Both the position numbers and the translations under genes were made by a program. A stretch of DNA of 64,000 bases from CBDCFV01 sp965203835. Lineage in GTDB: Bacteria; Chloroflexota; Dehalococcoidia; Lucifugimonadales; UBA3495. Each line of letters opens with the position of its first letter. The first letter of the stretch is position 1. The notes under the pieces were generated by a model. It saw nothing but the letters and a program-made list of their open reading frames with translations, ran no database searches and was not told where the DNA came from. Positions 25,811 through 33,594 of the stretch are shown here, one piece after another. The stretch is taken from NCBI GenBank assembly GCA_965203835.1, contig OZ241919.1:4402001-4466000 (forward strand), read 5' to 3'.

Positions 25811-27331
25811 CTAAGGGTCCAAAAGACCCTCCTCCTCCAGCAGCTTGGTCGCCATGGGCAATACTGCGTCTTTGAATCGTTGTGCTTGCTCGGACAAATC
25901 AGGCATGTCTGCATAGTCCGGCACTCTCAATATTCCGTTCCTCACCAATTCGAACATGATGTGGCTGAAACTGCCTCGAAAATTGGCTGGATTTTCCCTC
26001 AAATCATCCAGCAGATGCTCCACATACATTCCTTGGGCCTGACGCCTACGGATAGTTCTCAGGTACTGGCGAACCTTGCCGGTTGTCCAGAAGTCTTCGG
26101 GTAAATTCGGGTAGCTCATTGCTTCCGACGCAAGGATAGACAGATACATACACACCAGGTAGTGGTCGGAGACGGGGCTGTGTCGATTGAACAAGGTAAC
26201 AAAGTTGTCATACCACTCGTTGTGCCTCAAGTCCTTGAAGCGCCGGCGCCCCTCCCCAGCAGCGGGGATCACGTTCCAATGGAGCGGTGCTGGGGAACTA
26301 TGGCGCAAGAGTTCCATCATCCCTGCGGGCGGGTCTATCCATTGACCCGTTGGTTCATGCGACACCAACAGTCGCTGCGGTGGGTGGCTCTTGTAGAAAT
26401 CCAGGTATGGTCGCGCTAGCATCTGAGCGTAATCAACTTGTGCCAGCCATACCATTCCCTCGGCGTTGGAAGTTTGTACAGAATCAAGGTGTTCGACAAC
26501 CAATCTCGGGTCTTCTTTCGATATTTGCGCAACAGCACGAACCGTCTGGTCCACTTCGTCTTTGAAGCAATAGGGCGGGATAAGAATATACGCTCTATTC
26601 TCCTGCGTTTTCTCCAGCCACACCCGTACCATTTGGCAGCCGAGTAGGAAAGACCCTGTACCCGCGTCTGACATTAAAGTGTATTGGCACGGCTCTTGTT
26701 CTTGGTTGGACCAAGCGTCCAAGATGGCTTTCTGCGGAGGTTCCAGTCCCATAATTTCTTGTGGGTTCCGGTATCCGGTGGACTCTTGATCTTCGCAGTT
26801 TGATTCGCTGGCGCGTTCCAACAATAGCGACTCATACACCACCCTCCAACCAGCAGCCGCAATCCCAGCAGACCGAGCAGCTTGATGCGACGCCCTGCTT
26901 TTTTGTTCGTCTTCTTTTTGACGGAAAATTCGTCGAATGGTTTGCCAGCTTCCCACCAGCATCTCAAGGACTGCCTGAGTCCGCACTGCGGTTTCCAGTA
27001 ATTCGTCCCTTCCTGTTGGAGTGATAGACGTAAGCGAGGATTTATCCTCAATGAAGTCCAGAAGGTGCCCGGCCTGAGCTAGGGCTGATGCTATCAGCGC
27101 GTCGCTCTCATTACCCTCGCTCAAATTGCGCGCGCAATGACGGATTGCCCGGTTGGAATTGTGTAATGCCACGAAGTGGTTCCTGACCAAATTCGCCGCC
27201 GTGATCTGCCCATCATTCGTGTGTGTTTCGTCTGGGTCAACTTGATGGCCGAGTAAGCACAGATATGCCCGAACCCGAATCGCTTCTTGGAAGACGTCGT
27301 GCAAGAAATCCCCAGTGTGAGATGAAACCAT
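25811..27331 (-). CDS. Unknown protein, 506 residues, accessory
   Basis: Not recognised. ATG 27331 has GGGGAG upstream. The N-terminal 170 residues are mostly helical. A central segment has strand-helix alternation with a phosphate-loop-like but lysine-free LMSDAGTGSFLLG (about 230), then AYILIPPYCF and LLVSHEPTGQW, hinting at a degenerate NTPase or helicase-like fold. The C-terminal 150 residues are helical, including YPNLPEDFWTTGKVRQYLRT. Base composition is lower in G+C than the flanking HTH and ATPase modules. Position between a RES toxin and further unknowns suggests a stress or defence role, which is inference only. Confidence 0.55.
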   Translation of the reverse strand: MVSSHTGDFLHDVFQEAIRVRAYLCLLGHQVDPDETHTNDGQITAANLVRNHFVALHNSNRAIRHCARNLSEGNESDALIASALAQAGHLLDFIEDKSSLTSITPTGRDELLETAVRTQAVLEMLVGSWQTIRRIFRQKEDEQKSRASHQAARSAGIAAAGWRVVYESLLLERASESNCEDQESTGYRNPQEIMGLEPPQKAILDAWSNQEQEPCQYTLMSDAGTGSFLLGCQMVRVWLEKTQENRAYILIPPYCFKDEVDQTVRAVAQISKEDPRLVVEHLDSVQTSNAEGMVWLAQVDYAQMLARPYLDFYKSHPPQRLLVSHEPTGQWIDPPAGMMELLRHSSPAPLHWNVIPAAGEGRRRFKDLRHNEWYDNFVTLFNRHSPVSDHYLVCMYLSILASEAMSYPNLPEDFWTTGKVRQYLRTIRRRQAQGMYVEHLLDDLRENPANFRGSFSHIMFELVRNGILRVPDYADMPDLSEQAQRFKDAVLPMATKLLEEEGLLDP

Positions 27332-27414
27332 GCTTTCTCCCCTAGTGTGCTAGGCCCAAGCCCGTAGGCGACAGAACCTTTGATTTCGTATGGCTTGGGC
27401 TGCCACCGCTCCTG

Positions 27415-28311
27415 CTAAGTTTCGGTTCCCCGAAAAGGCGGACGGCCGGTCTCGTTGTGGGCCTTGAGCGCGTCCATCGCCTTCAACATGGCGATGTGTT
27501 CCAACCGCTGCTGCTCCATCAAGCCGCCAATATCCACCGGGTGGTATTTCCCCGTGTCTGGGTTGCGGTTGAGGTTATAGATGCCGATCTCGCCGTGCAG
27601 TTGCCACTCCCCGATACCGGCGGTGAAAGGCTGGGGATTGCGGTTCAATGTATCCATTGCATCGAGGATTTTCCCGCCTATCTCCTGTGCCAATTTACTT
27701 CGCCGGTCCCGGTGAATGTTCATGCTCTTCCAGAGGCTCTCCCCCTTGTCGTGCCAGTCGGCCCACTGGCAGGTAAGGTTGGTGGCGCTAGCAAATAGGA
27801 TGTTGCCGATATTGACTGACCCGGGGGCAACCTCAGAATGGTAGACCATGCCAAACCTGGTGGCGCCGTCCTGTACGTAGCCGTCAACCTCGGCGTGGAA
27901 ACCGTCGCTGTCCCGGAACCAGTGACCTGCGGGGTAAGTCCTGGCTGCCAGTACCGCCTGGGTGGCCTCGGGCGGCGGCGCCCAGAACCTGAACCAGGGA
28001 ATTTCCAATTCGTCGGCAGCCTGTAGGCAGTGGTTGGCCCGGTTGCGGTCGCTGACCTCGACGATGGCAAGAGGATTGTCGTCGGCGTCCAGGATAACTA
28101 TGTCCGGCCTGTAACGCAGACCGGAAGGCGTGGTACGGAACCGTTCCGACTCAACCCAGGCCGCCCAGGGCGGGACTGCCCACAGGTGGGTATGGTCGTT
28201 GCAGGTAAAGGCTACGTCAGCCATTTTCCAGGCGGCTTGCCCCGCTACGTCGGACCGCAGGAATTTGAGCAGTTTGTCCTTGAACTCGCGGTGGGGCGCG
28301 TTTTCGCTCAC
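27415..28311 (-). CDS. Unknown protein with PD-(D/E)xK-like segment, 298 residues
   Basis: The start is a GTG at 28311 without a clear ribosome-binding site. Residues 60-110 read GLRYRPDIVILDADDNPLAI followed by VEVSDRNRANHC. This is the layout of a restriction-endonuclease-like core, with the acidic PD and a second acidic residue after a hydrophobic strand, but with EVS instead of ExK, so catalysis is uncertain. The rest is not recognised. It lies directly before an HNH remnant on the same strand. Confidence 0.55.
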   Translation of the reverse strand: MSENAPHREFKDKLLKFLRSDVAGQAAWKMADVAFTCNDHTHLWAVPPWAAWVESERFRTTPSGLRYRPDIVILDADDNPLAIVEVSDRNRANHCLQAADELEIPWFRFWAPPPEATQAVLAARTYPAGHWFRDSDGFHAEVDGYVQDGATRFGMVYHSEVAPGSVNIGNILFASATNLTCQWADWHDKGESLWKSMNIHRDRRSKLAQEIGGKILDAMDTLNRNPQPFTAGIGEWQLHGEIGIYNLNRNPDTGKYHPVDIGGLMEQQRLEHIAMLKAMDALKAHNETGRPPFRGTET

Positions 28312-28341
28312 GGTTTAGTCATCCTTGTCTTGTCTGCCCGG

Positions 28342-28512
28342 CTACGAGGCGATGCCCGGCTCGCATAGCAGGGCGAGCAGATATTCACAGCTGCGGTTGC
28401 CCCTGACCCGATAGTGGTAGGCGCACAGCGGTCGCGGGTTGTCGATGTGGTCGTGGCCACCCGCCTCCTGAGGGATGATGTGATCAGCATCCAGGTGGCG
28501 AAATATGAGACT
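28342..28512 (-). pseudogene. HNH endonuclease remnant (C-terminal piece)
   Basis: A short open frame without a start codon, bounded upstream by a TGA at 28513-28515. It reads LDADHIIPQEAGGHDHIDN then PRPLCAYHYRV, which is the metal-binding DH...N...H pattern of HNH nucleases. The N-terminal half of the domain is missing, and the second Cys-x2-Cys knuckle is reduced to CAYH. It is probably a decayed gene. Confidence 0.6.
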
Positions 28513-28623
28513 TCACTCAATCATTTGATAAACAACATCTGTGTTGAGGCTTCGTTGGACCGGGGGCTACAGAATTTGTGGGTCAAGCTCTGGCCGGCGG
28601 CATATTCAACCAGTGACACAGAA

Positions 28624-29436
28624 CTAATGAGTCGCCTCGTCTCCCGCCCTATTCTGTGCAGCCACCCTCAAGTCGATCACCTTTAGTATCAGTTCTCGGC
28701 AACCCAACAGTGCTGCCAATACATCGTCCTCGAAATGAAGAAATCTGCCCCTATAGCGGAGCACCGAAGACTCAATGAAGTCTGGTTGGTTAAAGATGGT
28801 CAACGCCTCCGCATCCATCTGACCACGTTGGTTAATCTTGCCCTGAGCGCGCTCGTCGATGTGTTCAAATGCATCCCGCATCTCTTTGACTACGGGTTCC
28901 AGCATCTTCAGGCTATCGGGAACCTCCAGACCCAAGGAGAACACACTATTAGATCTCGCAAGCATATTCATCCCGCGATGTAGAGCGATGATCGCGACCT
29001 CGGCTTCAGACAGCGCCCTAAAAAATCCAATTCTTCGGCCTATCCCCTGTTCGTTTCCAGCTTTATCGCGCTCCTGCATCGCCAACTCCCACGCAGCATG
29101 GGCAGCGTCAAGTCTGCGCGCCAGTGCGAAAAGATAGACGAAAAACCCGACCTGTTCTCCCATTATGCTGTACCAGGTCCAAATCGTATTCGCTACGGGA
29201 GCATATCCACCAAACCCTTTTGGACTCAATGCGTCTATTTCGTCGGAATTGATCACTAGGCCGCCGGGGCGAATTACCAGCTCGTCTCCGGCATTCAAGT
29301 TCACGCCTTCGCCCGTGTCTTCCTCTCCTGGGCGTAGGGACCTGGCGTATACTTTGTTCCCCTCGCGTCCATCCGGAACTAACCTGCCGTAAAATAGTAA
29401 TTCGTCGCTTGAATCTTGCTTCTTATTGTCTACCAT
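28624..29436 (-). CDS. Unknown protein, 270 residues
   Basis: Not recognised. ATG 29436 has GGAG at good spacing. The N-terminal 75 residues are beta-rich (FYGRLVPDGREGNKVYARSL, DELVIRPGGLVI). From about residue 80 the protein is mainly helical, including TIWTWYSIMGEQVGFFVYLF, which could be a membrane-near or buried helix, and KMLEPVVKEMRDAFEHIDER. There is no signal peptide. It is transcribed in the same direction as its neighbours on the accessory strand, divergent spacing excludes overlap, and its role cannot be inferred. Confidence 0.55.
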   Translation of the reverse strand: MVDNKKQDSSDELLFYGRLVPDGREGNKVYARSLRPGEEDTGEGVNLNAGDELVIRPGGLVINSDEIDALSPKGFGGYAPVANTIWTWYSIMGEQVGFFVYLFALARRLDAAHAAWELAMQERDKAGNEQGIGRRIGFFRALSEAEVAIIALHRGMNMLARSNSVFSLGLEVPDSLKMLEPVVKEMRDAFEHIDERAQGKINQRGQMDAEALTIFNQPDFIESSVLRYRGRFLHFEDDVLAALLGCRELILKVIDLRVAAQNRAGDEATH

Positions 29437-29584
29437 GAATCACTCCGTTGATTTTCCGAGAACTATTGGCGCCGCAAGATCGGACGCGGTTAGGCTGGGC
29501 GATTATGACTATTGGTTTTGGTTCCGCAATATTCTTAAGAGCTCGCAACGCCCAAAAGGTGAAACGCCTCACCTCTCGGTCAGT

Positions 29585-30214
29585 TCACCAACCGTCGGGC
29601 TTAGAGATGAAACCGATCTCGTCGGTCAGTGTATCGGGAAACTGGCTTTTCCGCAGATGGCTCTTCCAGAGGCGTCTGACGTAGGTGGCAGTGGCGGACA
29701 GTTCCCTGGGGCTGCTGTTCCTGGAGTCAGGGTTGACCAGCGTGACGCGAAGCCCCAGGCCGTCCCGCACATAGCGCATCGCCCCGGCGAAGTCCGCGTC
29801 GTTGGACATCACCACCGCCTGTTCGTATTCCCCGCTGAAGCCATCCACCAGCAGTCGCGTGGCGAGGTTCACGTCTGACCCCTTCTCCTCCGAGTCCCGG
29901 AACGACATACTGTTGGGTAGTCCTGGCGCAGGCTCGGCCAGCGGGCGGCGCTTGGTGCCGGACCGGAACTTGCCGTAGTGGATTTCTAGGCCCTGCAGCG
30001 TCGTCAGGGCTCTCAGGTACACCAGTTGCCGCCGCGGTTGCAGGGGGTTGTCGGGACGGGCGTCAAGGAGCGCGGTGAAGTAGCAGACCCGGTTGATGGT
30101 GTCCTGGGGAAACAGGGTTTCGGCCAGCCTCCACAGGTCCAGCCACCGAAAGGGGGTGTCCTTGAGGGCGCGGTAGTAAAGATTGAAACCGTCGATGTAA
30201 ACGTTGGTGATCAA
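29585..30214 (-). CDS. NYN-domain (PIN-like) predicted ribonuclease
   Basis: A LabA/DUF88-type NYN protein. It begins ITNVYIDGFNLYYRAL with the first acidic metal ligand (D8), then KGSDVNLATRLLVDGF and VVMSNDADFAGAMRYV with further conserved Asp residues; these form a metal-dependent RNase active site in relatives. The open frame extends to TTG 30232, but family members begin just before the first strand, and TTG 30214 has GGGAG 7 bases upstream, so I choose that start (209 residues). NYN proteins are frequent in accessory regions and cut RNA; the target is unknown. Confidence 0.83.
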   Translation of the reverse strand: MITNVYIDGFNLYYRALKDTPFRWLDLWRLAETLFPQDTINRVCYFTALLDARPDNPLQPRRQLVYLRALTTLQGLEIHYGKFRSGTKRRPLAEPAPGLPNSMSFRDSEEKGSDVNLATRLLVDGFSGEYEQAVVMSNDADFAGAMRYVRDGLGLRVTLVNPDSRNSSPRELSATATYVRRLWKSHLRKSQFPDTLTDEIGFISKPDGW

Positions 30215-30237
30215 TCGCCCGCTCCCGGACAAAGACA

Positions 30238-30261
30238 GAGACCGCCCGTCTAGGCGGTCTC
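30238..30261. repeat. Hairpin upstream of the NYN gene
   Basis: GAGACCGCC (30238-30246) and GGCGGTCTC (30253-30261) form a perfect 9-bp stem with a 6-base loop. No T run follows on either strand, so it is not a typical terminator; it may be an operator or a leader structure of the NYN gene 24 bases away. Confidence 0.5.
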
Positions 30262-30444
30262 GACCCTACCGGCGAAGCGATAGGGGTGGTTGATAGAGCA
30301 TACCATTACCTGCAAATGGCGTCAACCGGGGTGTCGAATTTCATCGAGGAAATTTCGCTACTTCGGATTCGCCGGAACGGTTATGCAGACCAGTCAGCCC
30401 AGCGACAAATTTCGCCGCTGGTCGAAATGGCACAGAACGATGGG

Positions 30445-30852
30445 TTAGGCACCAGTTACCTTGTTTTGATTCCATTTTCTCCTTATAAGCAGATGAGCAA
30501 TGGTGGTGGGTACGCCAAAAAATGCTGCTACCAGTAGTGTCCCTCCGAACCCTGGCGGCACCTCACCTGCGGTGATATTCTCCGCGTTGGCGATACCGTA
30601 CACCGCAAACACCGCGGCCAAGACTGCCGGCAGTACCGGCATATAAAGTCGTTCCCATCGCCCGTCTTCAAGGCCCACTCTAGCGGCGTATGCCGCGCTC
30701 GCGGCTAGAACACACGCCGTCCCGATAGCGATGGCTCCCTGGTTGTCCTTTTCCGACAATAGGAACGCTGCGGCAACGCCTACACACAGGAAATCATAGG
30801 CCAAGAATAGCAGCACCCAGCCGCACACGTCGCGCAGTTTCTGCTTAATCAT
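30445..30852 (-). CDS. Small integral membrane protein, four predicted helices
   Basis: A 135-residue hydrophobic protein with segments near residues 10-31 (CGWVLLFLAYDFLCVGVAAA), 40-58 (AIAIGTACVLAASAAYAARV), 69-88 (YMPVLPAVLAAVFAVYGIAN) and 100-120 (FGGTLLVAAFFGVPTTIAHL), ending in a basic tail. No family recognised. The ATG at 30852 lies one base after the stop of the frame at 30854-31123, but neither frame has a clear ribosome-binding site. Confidence 0.5.
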   Translation of the reverse strand: MIKQKLRDVCGWVLLFLAYDFLCVGVAAAFLLSEKDNQGAIAIGTACVLAASAAYAARVGLEDGRWERLYMPVLPAVLAAVFAVYGIANAENITAGEVPPGFGGTLLVAAFFGVPTTIAHLLIRRKWNQNKVTGA

Positions 30853-30853
30853 C

Positions 30854-31123
30854 TTAGTTTACTGGGGCCAGAGCCTTAGTGAATTTCGTCCAGATATTCA
30901 GCGTACCACACCGATCAGAACCTTCTCCATGTCCGCAAACTACTTCCCCAATTTGGACCCGAGGCGGGGGGAGCCGTTTCCCAACGCTGACTTCGATACT
31001 GAAAGCGGAGATTGCGCCGTTTCCACGCCAATCCAGGACTGACCCAGGCACAACGGGTCTCCCGAATATGACGGGGCCGGACGGTTCATTCCGTCCGGCT
31101 CCTTTTTTTGTTGCCTTGCTCAC
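30854..31123 (-). other. Uncertain frame(s) of up to 89 residues, overlapping a plus-strand terminator
   Basis: A GTG-started frame (31123) of 89 residues ends one base before the membrane-protein start, which could mean coupling, but it lacks a ribosome-binding site and contains a perfect terminator hairpin of the other strand. A second frame (47 codons) has AAAGGAG 9 bases before an ATG near 31089. Neither product is recognised. I do not commit to either as a gene. Confidence 0.25.
31076..31109 (+). terminator. Strong intrinsic terminator without an obvious upstream gene
   Basis: GCCGGACGG (31076-31084) and CCGTCCGGC (31091-31099) form a perfect 9-bp stem with a 6-base loop, followed within three bases by seven T (31103-31109). 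It acts on plus-strand transcripts, but no convincing plus-strand gene precedes it. Confidence 0.8.
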
Positions 31124-31136
31124 CGGCGCCGGCCGC

Positions 31137-31853
31137 TCACAGCCGTGACACTCCCTGGTGGTCGTCGGGGCAGGCCCGGCGGTCGAGGACCCTGTTCAGG
31201 ATGCCGAAGGCCAGGTGGAAGTTCAGGGCCTCCGACATGGCCGTGGGTTCCTCCTGCTGGAGCAGGGCGTAGGAGACCAGTCCGGCCAGTTGCAGCAACT
31301 CGTCGTCACCGGTCCTGCGATGGGGCGGGGCGCAGACGGCGGTGTCGCCGTCCCCGGCGTACCGGCAGGCTGCCAGCGCCAGGGCGGGCAGCCCTTCCCG
31401 ACGCTCCTCGTCGTCAATGAAATGGCCGTAGCGGCTGTCCGCTTCCAGGGAGGCGTTGGCCAGTTCCAGGAGCCGCTCCCGGGCGGCGACCCGGTCCCGG
31501 CTACGGTAGTGGCGAAAGGGTGAGTTGCGCCGGCAGACGTTGATCACGCCGATGGCGCCCCGGCTGTTCTGCGAGTGCTCCAGGACCCGCAGTCCGCGCA
31601 TCATGATCTCCAGTCCTTCCTCCAGGGTGGGCATGGGATCGCGGCGGCCCCGGGGGAAGGGGGTTCCCCTGGGGGACAGGAGTTCGTCGCCGCGCAGGGT
31701 CCGCCCCGTGGGGACGTGGTACTCGTCCTCCAGGACGCGGCGCCAGTCCTGAACCCGCTCGGCCAGGCGGCTCCAATGCTCGGCGTCCACGCCCAGGGCG
31801 GTGGCGACGTAAAGGTTTCGGCTCCGGGATTCTCCGACGTAGTAGATTCTCAT
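31137..31853 (-). CDS. DUF3800-like protein
   Basis: A 238-residue protein. The open frame extends to 32231, but that part is shadow of the gene upstream; ATG 31853 has AAGGAG and begins MRIYYVGESRSRNLYVATAL, which resembles the start of DUF3800 proteins (MxxYxDESG), with Asp changed to Gly. Later HFIDDEERREG keeps an acidic cluster. DUF3800 proteins have an RNase H-like fold and are common on mobile elements. The loss of the first Asp suggests altered or absent catalysis. It is the last gene of the operon that includes the replication-relaxation and ATPase genes, separated by 40 bases. Confidence 0.6.
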   Translation of the reverse strand: MRIYYVGESRSRNLYVATALGVDAEHWSRLAERVQDWRRVLEDEYHVPTGRTLRGDELLSPRGTPFPRGRRDPMPTLEEGLEIMMRGLRVLEHSQNSRGAIGVINVCRRNSPFRHYRSRDRVAARERLLELANASLEADSRYGHFIDDEERREGLPALALAACRYAGDGDTAVCAPPHRRTGDDELLQLAGLVSYALLQQEEPTAMSEALNFHLAFGILNRVLDRRACPDDHQGVSRL

Positions 31854-31893
31854 ATTGGTCTTTCTCCTTTTGTGGTTCGTGTTTCGTGGCGTT

Positions 31894-33594
31894 TCACTGG
31901 TAGCGGTGCAGGGGTTCAACCAGCTGGAAGTCGCCGTCCGGCGCCAGCCATGCCGTACCCAGCGGCCCCTCCCGTTCCACCAGTTCCCGGTGGGATGCCA
32001 GCAGGGGCAGCGGCACGCCAACGCGCGCCATCTCCCTCCGGGCCACCTCCAGGAAATGGGTGGGTGCGACGGGATCGTCGAAGACCACCAGGACCAGGGG
32101 CCGGTGGCCGTGGTCGTCGGCGGGGCGGTGGGAGGAGCAGTAGCGCAGGTAGGGGGCCAGGCGCTGGGCCATGGTGGCGGGGCGCACGGCCCGGCGCTCG
32201 TACTCCAGGAAGAAGGAACGCAGCGCGTCATTCCGGCGCAGGGTTGCGAAGGCGTCGGGGTGCAGGGATCGGGGGCCTCCGTAGTGGCGGAAGTAGCGGG
32301 AGGCCCGGTGGGGCGGGTCCATCTGCTCCACGTCCCAGCCGAGGCTGTGGGCCTGGCGTGCCAGGGCGGCGGCGAATCGGTGGACAGCGGCAGTGTGCTC
32401 CAGGTCGCGCAGCAACTGGCGGCTGCGCCGGCCGGACACGTTTGCTCCGTCTTTGTCTGCCACGTCGTACGCGCCGCCGCCTGTGCTGACGCTCCAGCGC
32501 TGCCTGGCCTCGCCGGTGGACACGCGGTCCCGGCGGGCCAAGAGTTTCAGTCCCCGGTCGGTAAGGGCCAGGCGGCGGGCGTCAAGTTGGACGGCGACCA
32601 CCAACCCAAGGCGTTCCAGGGCGGCGGTGAGCTGGGACGTCCGATTTACGGTTGCACCCAGGAGCCCGGCCAGGTCCTGCCGCACCAGCCAAGGCCAGTC
32701 GGCCAGCAGGTCCAGGGCGCGCTTTTCAGCAGGTCTCAGCACGACGGGCAGCAGGTGTTCGGGCACGACTTCGCCCCCGTGGCCGCCGTACAGTTCCCCA
32801 GGGTCGATGTCCCGGGGCAGGGAGACCCGCACCAGGGGCGGCTCCGCCGCCGCCATGCCGCCTGGGTTGGCGCGGGCCACGGCCTCGGCGAGGGATACGC
32901 CGACGCCCGACGAAAACGACCGCCATACCGGATCGTCGCCGGAGGCCGCCGCGACATGGCGCTCCAGCGCGAAGAAGGCCGGGGCCGAGGATGCCGGGGC
33001 GCGTGTCTGGCGCAACAGTTCGCGGGCCTGGCGCAGGCGCACCTCGTCGGGGACCATCACCAGTACGGTGCCGGGCCGGGGACCCTGAGCCAGCCGCCAG
33101 AGACGCTTGACGAAACCGGCGCGCTCGGCGGTGGCCCCCTGCCTTACTATCGCCAACACGCGATCATCGGGCAGGGTGATGGTTGCGTCCTGGGGCAACG
33201 CCCGGTGCCAGTGGAAGCGGACGGAATAGCCCAGGCCGTCCAGGTTTGCGGCCAAGCGGTAGATGACGGCTGCGGCGTCCAGCCGTTCCAGCAGCACGCG
33301 GCGCCATCGGAACGATAGGGGATGTTCCCGGAGCAGGCTCTTTACGGGCCGGACCTCCGACAGGGCCAGCGCGTTCACGCCTTTTTCGGTGAGGTAATAC
33401 CGGCGGGTGGGGGCCAGCAGGGGCGTGCCGTGGGGCAGGGAGGCGGCGAGTCCGGCGTCCTCCAGCCGGTCCGCCGCCTCGTAGACCCCGCCCCGGGACC
33501 GCCCGGCCAGGGCGGCCAGTTCCAGCCGGTCCAGGAAGGGCATTTGGGCCAGCAGGCCCAGCAGTTCCATTCCGGTGTGGCTGAGGCTCGTCAT
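31894..33594 (-). CDS. Replication-relaxation family protein
   Basis: A 566-residue protein with an N-terminal winged-helix domain (HTGMELLGLLAQMPFLDRLE, SRGGVYEAADRLEDAGL, RRYYLTEKGVNAL), a pattern matching replication-relaxation proteins of plasmids and integrative elements. A second winged-helix unit lies in the middle (AEKRALDLLADWPWLVRQDL, LEPLGLVV-like segment, ALTDRGLKLLARRD), followed by a nuclease-like region with FRHYGGPRSLHPDA. ATG 33594 overlaps the ATPase stop (ATGA). It probably helps start replication or mobilisation of the element together with the ATPase. Confidence 0.72.
   Translation of the reverse strand: MTSLSHTGMELLGLLAQMPFLDRLELAALAGRSRGGVYEAADRLEDAGLAASLPHGTPLLAPTRRYYLTEKGVNALALSEVRPVKSLLREHPLSFRWRRVLLERLDAAAVIYRLAANLDGLGYSVRFHWHRALPQDATITLPDDRVLAIVRQGATAERAGFVKRLWRLAQGPRPGTVLVMVPDEVRLRQARELLRQTRAPASSAPAFFALERHVAAASGDDPVWRSFSSGVGVSLAEAVARANPGGMAAAEPPLVRVSLPRDIDPGELYGGHGGEVVPEHLLPVVLRPAEKRALDLLADWPWLVRQDLAGLLGATVNRTSQLTAALERLGLVVAVQLDARRLALTDRGLKLLARRDRVSTGEARQRWSVSTGGGAYDVADKDGANVSGRRSRQLLRDLEHTAAVHRFAAALARQAHSLGWDVEQMDPPHRASRYFRHYGGPRSLHPDAFATLRRNDALRSFFLEYERRAVRPATMAQRLAPYLRYCSSHRPADDHGHRPLVLVVFDDPVAPTHFLEVARREMARVGVPLPLLASHRELVEREGPLGTAWLAPDGDFQLVEPLHRYQ

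Noticed and set aside
30286..30537. 83-residue plus-strand frame with a protein-like start
   Set aside because: No ribosome-binding site, and its 3' third is antisense to the membrane-protein gene; composition is not convincing.
31854..32231. N-terminal extension of the DUF3800-like gene
   Set aside because: Pro/Trp/Thr-rich shadow of the upstream gene; the ATG at 31853 has its own ribosome-binding site and matches the family start.
31855..33318. 487-residue open frame on the plus strand
   Set aside because: Antisense of the replication-relaxation gene in very GC-rich DNA; composition is Gly/Gln/His-rich and it has no motif.
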